Part shown: one piece after another, positions 4,649-8,121 of the stretch
Layout: each line of letters starts with the position of its first letter
Position numbering within the stretch: the first letter of the stretch is position 1
Translations under genes and position numbers: made by a program
Notes under the pieces: generated by a model
The model's input: only the letters and a program-made list of their open reading frames with translations
What the model was told of the DNA's origin: nothing
The model's database searches: none
Assembly: GCA_031288745.1 (NCBI GenBank)
Contig: JAITQT010000415.1
Location: forward strand, 1 to 8,121
Length of the DNA stretch: 8,121 bases
Source of the DNA: Deltaproteobacteria bacterium
GTDB taxonomy: Bacteria; Desulfobacterota; Desulfarculia; Adiutricales; Adiutricaceae
Direction: 5' to 3'

Positions 4649-6763
4649 ATGGACGGAAACATACTTTCTGATTTAAATGGCCGGATCAGGATAAAACTGT
4701 CCAGCCCCGGCCTAACCCCCAGGGCCTTTGACCGCTTGTCGGCCGTGATAACTAAGCTTGGGGCTTTAAAATATTTATCTTATAACCCTCTATCCAATAG
4801 GATCTTATTACTCTATAAAGGCGGCCTTAAGGCCCGCTCTAACTTACTATCGGCCTTAGCTGAATTTGACCCCGGTCAAAGCCGGGCCCTAGCTGGTTTC
4901 GAGCTAACTGTCCAAGCTGTAGGCGAAGACACGCCGCTACCTTTTAACCCTATTTGGAATTATCTATTAAAAAAAATCATCCTGCCAGCCCCGATTAGAT
5001 ACGCCATTACAGCTGTTAAGGCCATACCATATCTATTCGAAGGCCTAAAATACTTACTATGGCGCGGTCAGTTAACCGTAGAGGTCCTTGACGCTTCAGC
5101 CCTGACAGTCTTATTTTACCGACGTAACTTTAGCTCGGCAGGAACTCTGTTATTCTTTTTCTCTCTTTCCAATTATCTAGAGGCCTGGACCAAGCGCCGC
5201 AGCCTCTCTGGGTTATACCGCAGCCTCTCTGGCCACGAAGAAATTGTCTGGATTGTTAACGAGAACGGCGAAGAGGTCAAAACAAAGGAATCGGAAATAT
5301 CAGTCGGGCAAAAAGTAGTCGTTAGGGCCGGAGGTCTAATTCCCGTTGACGGTAGGGTCTTAGAAGGCGAGGCTATGGTCAATCAAGCTACCATGACGGG
5401 AGAGCCCTTACCGGTTAGAAAGAGTGTAGGCGGGGCCGTCTTTGCCGGCACAACCATAGAAGAAGGCCGCTTGGTACTGCGAGCCGATAAGGTGGGTGGT
5501 CAGACTAGAATTAGATCTATTATCGACTATATTACCGAATCGGAAGCTTCAAAGAGTGGAGTGCAAGGCCGAGCCGAGCGGATAGCTGATTCTATCGTGC
5601 CCTATAACTTTATCTTGGCTGGCTTAGTCTATCTTTTTACTCAAAACCCCCTTAAGGCTGGAAACGTCTTATTGGTCGATTACTCTTGTGCCATTAGGCT
5701 CTCCACACCCTTAGTGGTGCTAACGGCCATGCGCGAGGGTAACGAGTGCGGCGTGTTAGTTAAAGGCGGGCGATATTTTGAAGAATTAGATAATGCCGAC
5801 ACTGTGGTCTTCGATAAGACCGGGACCCTAACTGAAGCTAAACCCGAGCTTGGGGAGGTGCGCCCATTTGAGCCCTACGAACGTAACCAGGCCTTGAGAT
5901 TAGCCGCTTGCTTAGAAGAGCATTTTCCCCACCCTGTTGGTCGGGCCGTAGTTCGCCAAGCCCAAAAGGAAAACCTTAAGCATCACGAAGAGCACACCAC
6001 GGTAAATTACGTGGTGGCCCATGGCATCTCTTCTACCTGGCACGAACGAAAGGTCCTTTTAGGGAGCCGCCATTTTATCGTCGGCGACGAAAAGATAGTC
6101 TTAACTCCTGAAGAGGAAAAGGAAGTAATACGTCTTTCCGAAGATGGCTCAAGCCTAGTATATCTGGCCGTTGATGATAAACTTGCTGCCCTTATTGTTA
6201 TTAAAGATAAACTTAGAGAAGGGGTTAAAGAGACTATCGAAGCGCTTCGCTCATCTGATATCGACCGAGTGGTCATGTTGACGGGAGATTTGGAAACCGC
6301 AGCCAAACATATGGCTTCACGAGCCGGTTTTACCGAGTATCGGGCCGAACTCTTACCAGATCAAAAGGCTTCTATTATTAAAGAACTCCGCCAATCGAGC
6401 CAAGGGGTCATTATGGTCGGAGACGGCCTAAACGATTCGGCCGCCCTATCTCAGGCCTCCGTTGGGGTGGCTATGCATGATGGCTCAGAACTGGCTAAAG
6501 ATGTAGCTAAAGTTCAGCTACTAAACGGTAATATCAAAGGTTTAGCCCTGGCTAGAGTCCTTAGCGGCTATACCATGAGACGCATTCATTATAACTACCG
6601 CTTAATTATTTTATTAAATAGCTTGTTTCTAACTTTAGGTCTTTTTGGCATCATAGGCCCGACCATAACCGCTCTTTTACACAACTCAACTACCATTATG
6701 GTGGCCTTAAGGGCCACGAGGCCTTTGTTGGTCGAAAATTCCCAAAACCCAAAAAAAATCTAG
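4649..6763 (+). CDS. P1B-like heavy-metal P-type ATPase with HMA2-type N-terminus
   Basis: This is a 704-residue ATP-driven cation pump of the inner membrane. Residues 6-75 match a degenerate HMA2-like ferredoxin fold (LNGRIRIKL...) with no CxxC metal site. Membrane segments lie near 106-137, 139-157, 161-180, 316-332, 336-360 and 650-690. The actuator loop has TMTGEP (248-253), the phosphorylation site is DKTGTLT (389-395), the nucleotide domain has Glu423 and His428-Pro429, and the hinge has TGD (545-547) and GDGLND (591-596). In place of the CPx metal motif it reads DYSCAIRLSTP (344-354), keeping one Cys but not its Pro. The C-terminal ALLHNSTTIMVALRATR (675-691) is P1B-like. The ATG at 4649 has AGGAG three bases upstream. 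The substrate is unknown; transition metals are likely, but the motif departs from the classical Cu, Zn and Co classes. Flanking genes encode a DUF6110-like protein and a second HMA2-type protein. Confidence 0.93.
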   Translation: MDGNILSDLNGRIRIKLSSPGLTPRAFDRLSAVITKLGALKYLSYNPLSNRILLLYKGGLKARSNLLSALAEFDPGQSRALAGFELTVQAVGEDTPLPFNPIWNYLLKKIILPAPIRYAITAVKAIPYLFEGLKYLLWRGQLTVEVLDASALTVLFYRRNFSSAGTLLFFFSLSNYLEAWTKRRSLSGLYRSLSGHEEIVWIVNENGEEVKTKESEISVGQKVVVRAGGLIPVDGRVLEGEAMVNQATMTGEPLPVRKSVGGAVFAGTTIEEGRLVLRADKVGGQTRIRSIIDYITESEASKSGVQGRAERIADSIVPYNFILAGLVYLFTQNPLKAGNVLLVDYSCAIRLSTPLVVLTAMREGNECGVLVKGGRYFEELDNADTVVFDKTGTLTEAKPELGEVRPFEPYERNQALRLAACLEEHFPHPVGRAVVRQAQKENLKHHEEHTTVNYVVAHGISSTWHERKVLLGSRHFIVGDEKIVLTPEEEKEVIRLSEDGSSLVYLAVDDKLAALIVIKDKLREGVKETIEALRSSDIDRVVMLTGDLETAAKHMASRAGFTEYRAELLPDQKASIIKELRQSSQGVIMVGDGLNDSAALSQASVGVAMHDGSELAKDVAKVQLLNGNIKGLALARVLSGYTMRRIHYNYRLIILLNSLFLTLGLFGIIGPTITALLHNSTTIMVALRATRPLLVENSQNPKKI
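5197..5232 (+). repeat. In-frame 15-base direct repeat within the ATPase gene
   Basis: CCGCAGCCTCTCTGG occurs at 5197-5211 and again at 5218-5232, a period of 21 bases or seven codons. It encodes the repeated peptide Arg-Ser-Leu-Ser-Gly at residues 184-188 and 191-195, in the cytosolic stretch just after the third membrane segment. It keeps the reading frame, so a short tandem duplication is likely. The region does not look longer than the family norm. Confidence 0.6.
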
Positions 6764-6932
6764 CCTTGTTAAATGGGCAAAATTTGAGCTATATAAACCT
6801 ATAATACCTCAGTGCGACCCTTTAGCTAATTTAGGGCCGCCAAATTAAAATTTTACCTAAATATCAGATCGCGACTGTCATAATTTAACTCTTTAGATTT
6901 TGGGTGCTTAGCTGGTGGTTACGAAAATAACG

Positions 6933-6960
6933 TTGATTTAGTAAGCGCTTTAAATATTTT
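6933..6960 (+). promoter_or_regulatory. Possible promoter for the structured RNA
   Basis: TTGATT (6933-6938) and TATTTT (6955-6960) are separated by 16 bases, predicting a start near 6967, about 19 bases before the first paired base of the structured element. Each box matches four of six consensus bases; support comes mainly from its position. Confidence 0.35.
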
Positions 6961-6966
6961 TACCTC

Positions 6967-7185
6967 TGGCTAGATCGCACTCACTGCCGATGAAGGGCCT
7001 AGTCCATAAAACCAGCCGAGAAAGCACCAACCCTAATAGTAACTTAAAGATCTTCTGCTTTAGGCACCGTACCAATCCCTCTAAAAGCCGCTCCCGCTGG
7101 CAACTTTTATGGAGGCTCATCGGCTTAAGAGAACTTAAAAAACTTATTTTTAGGCTAAAGCCCCCTTTTTTTTGCCTAAATTTTT
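6967..7185 (+). ncRNA. Candidate novel structured RNA closed by about 25 nested base pairs
   Basis: Four helices stack in order. GCCGATGA (6986-6993) pairs with TCATCGGC (7117-7124). GCCT (6997-7000) pairs with AGGC (7113-7116). CCATAAAA (7004-7011) pairs with TTTTATGG (7105-7112). CCAGC (7012-7016) pairs with GCTGG (7096-7100). Only three-base bulges (6994-6996, 7001-7003) and a four-base bulge (7101-7104) interrupt them. The enclosed 79 bases can add GCTTTAG (7057-7063) with CTAAAAGC (7081-7088, one bulged A), or alternatively AAAGCA (7021-7026) with TGCTTT (7056-7061). A promoter-like site lies upstream and a T-rich hairpin downstream, fitting a discrete transcript of about 200 bases. It could also be the long leader of the HMA2-type gene. 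The long bulged stem recalls 6S RNA in outline, but I recognise no 6S, SRP, tmRNA or RNase P consensus. The strand is uncertain because the stem is symmetric. Confidence 0.5.
7149..7185 (+). terminator. Possible terminator after the structured RNA
   Basis: TTTAGGC (7149-7155) pairs with GCCTAAA (7174-7180), followed by TTTTT (7181-7185). The loop itself contains CCCCC and eight T (7166-7173), so a shorter GGC-TAAA-GCC hairpin plus the T8 run is an alternative. Neither stem is strong; the position 25 bases after the structured element supports the call. Confidence 0.4.
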
Positions 7186-7210
7186 ATCTTTAATGAAAAT
7201 CATATTCCTT

Positions 7211-7233
7211 AATAGTTAAGCTTCTTAACTATT
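7211..7233. repeat. Perfect 10-bp inverted repeat with three-base centre
   Basis: AATAGTTAAG, CTT, CTTAACTATT: the two arms are perfectly complementary. It lies 73 bases upstream of the last gene. It could be an operator for a dimeric transcription factor, or an AU-rich hairpin in the leader. No T-run follows, so a terminator is unlikely. Confidence 0.55.
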
Positions 7234-7305
7234 TACCAAATTTCCGTCGGACCTAACCAAGGTCAGGCGGGCCAAATTTAACCGCTAACTAAAGAGAGCG
7301 AAACT

Positions 7306-7971
7306 ATGATAGTCAGTTTCATCGAAGGCCGCATTCGGCTAAGACTTTCGGCCTTAAAAGGGGCGCAGGCCCCCGAGCTACCGATTGGGCCCATTAACGG
7401 GATTAAGAGTATCCAAGTTAACCCCATGGTTGGCAGCGTGCTCTTGGAATACGACCCCAAGGTCATCTCTTTGGAGTCTATCGCTAGTTTTCTCGAACAG
7501 TTCGACCCCGACGGGGCCAAAATTTTACGCCAGCCCCCTTCCCAAATCTTAAAGCCCACAACTTTGTTAGGTCGCACCCTCTACTCCAGCCCCGAAGCGG
7601 CCCCACCTAAGACCGGCTCGGCAATGGCCACGGCCGAGGCCATTGATCTAACCATTTCTTTCGTGGGCACGGTCCTATCGGGTTTTTTCAGCTCCCGGAG
7701 AGCCCACATACAATGGGGCCTAGCTACAGCCATCTTGTTCCTAGTTCATCTATGGAAGCACCGCCGGAGGCTAAGGCCGCTATCTCAAATGAGCGTTAAA
7801 GAGATTATTGGCCTTCCGTCTCAGCAGACTCAATATGACCAGATCAAAGACCAACAACAGGCTTTAGCAATAAATGCCTCGGAATTATTGGAAAGTGATT
7901 TACCACAAGAGTCAAGCCCCTCTTCGTGCCCCCAAGCTCCAGCCGACGGGCCGGCCTTATCTTTAGTGTAA
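7306..7971 (+). CDS. HMA2-type domain protein with two membrane helices, partner of the ATPase
   Basis: This 221-residue protein has an N-terminal domain (about 1-72) that matches the ATPase N-terminus in pattern: GRIRLRL (8-14) against GRIRIKL, a central GxVLLEYDP (43-51), and EQFDP (64-68) against AEFDP at the same place. It has no CxxC. A Pro-rich linker (77-105) leads to two hydrophobic segments (about 113-128 and 135-150) separated by a short Ser-Arg-Arg turn and followed by a basic stretch KHRRRLRP. The positive-inside rule suggests both ends are cytosolic. A polar tail (160-221) rich in Gln and Ser ends the protein. Such HMA2-plus-membrane proteins occur, to my recollection, beside HMA2 ATPases; it may regulate or assemble the pump or deliver its cargo, but no function is established. 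The ATG has only a weak AAGAGAG site. Confidence 0.85.
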   Translation: MIVSFIEGRIRLRLSALKGAQAPELPIGPINGIKSIQVNPMVGSVLLEYDPKVISLESIASFLEQFDPDGAKILRQPPSQILKPTTLLGRTLYSSPEAAPPKTGSAMATAEAIDLTISFVGTVLSGFFSSRRAHIQWGLATAILFLVHLWKHRRRLRPLSQMSVKEIIGLPSQQTQYDQIKDQQQALAINASELLESDLPQESSPSSCPQAPADGPALSLV

Positions 7972-8121
7972 CCGTTCACCAAGTCTTTTTTTCCCCAAGT
8001 TTCGGCTGGTAGCGACTTTCGAGTTGTAATTAAGTTTTAGCATACCCTTAAGTTCTTAACATTAGTTCTTTTAACGTTTCTACTTAGCTCTCTAATCCAA
8101 CCATATATTTTAACTTTGATT
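7972..8121. other. AT-rich tail with no recognised feature
   Basis: A run of seven T (7985-7991) follows the last stop codon by about 14 bases but is not preceded by a credible stem, so it is not called a terminator. No start codon with a ribosome site opens a frame before the window ends. Confidence 0.5.

Larger units (their letters stand above)
6764..7305 (+). other. 542-base spacer between ATPase and HMA2-protein genes, rich in RNA-like structure
   Basis: No protein gene is supported here. The first part (6764-6930) is AT-rich, with a TATAAT at 6800-6805 lacking a good -35 box and a possible TTGTTA (6766-6771), 18 bases, TATATA (6790-6795) promoter. The centre (6930-7185) holds the candidate structured RNA. 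The last part (7186-7305) has a 23-base palindrome, a small GACCT-AACCA-AGGTC stem near 7250-7264, and the weak ribosome site AAGAGAG before the ATG at 7306. Confidence 0.6.

Noticed and set aside
5173..5382. Minus-strand open frame within the ATPase gene
   Set aside because: Fully inside a well-supported gene on the other strand; low-complexity Ser/Thr/Arg composition typical of a shadow frame.
6007..6306. Minus-strand open frame of 99 codons within the ATPase gene
   Set aside because: Shadow of the ATPase coding strand, Ser/Arg-rich and without recognisable domains.
6990..7193. Plus-strand 67-codon frame starting MKGLVHK
   Set aside because: No ribosome site before the ATG, erratic basic composition, and the span coincides with the long nested stem; RNA structure explains it better than protein.
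7278..7577. Minus-strand open frame overlapping the HMA2-type gene
   Set aside because: Antisense to a frame whose domain pattern matches the ATPase N-terminus; no independent support.

Overview
The window most resembles chromosomal DNA of a Desulfobacterota/Deltaproteobacteria-type anaerobe. The clues are an argG-argH pair followed by a short exported lipoprotein with a fibronectin-III-like body, and a P-type ATPase of the CxxC-less HMA2 kind that I associate with anaerobes. Coding DNA is of middling GC with many TTA leucine codons and GGCC-rich glycine/alanine codons, while the spacers are strongly AT-rich. The lineage is an inference from gene order and remembered family features, not from a search.

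Left part, minus strand (1-3174): argG (argininosuccinate synthase), then argH (argininosuccinate lyase, TTG start), then a lipoprotein gene cut by the window edge. The lipoprotein's GTG start overlaps the argH stop by four bases. argG and argH make the last two steps of arginine synthesis. The argG leader carries a compact hairpin plus U-run just before the ribosome binding site, with an upstream sequence able to pair with its 5' arm. This suggests attenuation.

Middle (3175-4152): a 978-base, very AT-rich divergent spacer with no convincing gene. It holds inverted repeats, a three-hairpin cluster near 3710-3787, a plausible plus-strand promoter at 3908-3937, and a foldable leader for the next gene.

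Right part, plus strand (4153-7971): three genes that look like one membrane metal-transport module. They encode an 80-residue single-pass protein resembling DUF6110, a 704-residue P1B-like ATPase with a CxxC-less HMA2-type N-terminus and an unusual Tyr-Ser-Cys membrane motif, and a 221-residue protein with the same HMA2-type domain fused to two membrane helices. The genes are not tightly packed; their spacers (253 and 542 bases) hold hairpins. Two are notable. One is an RBS-proximal sequence that can form either of two exclusive hairpins before the ATPase. The other is a 139-base element (6986-7124) closed by about 25 nested base pairs, with promoter-like and terminator-like flanks: a good candidate for an undescribed small RNA or long leader RNA.

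The transported ion, the role of the small partners and all RNA calls are inferences from the sequence alone.
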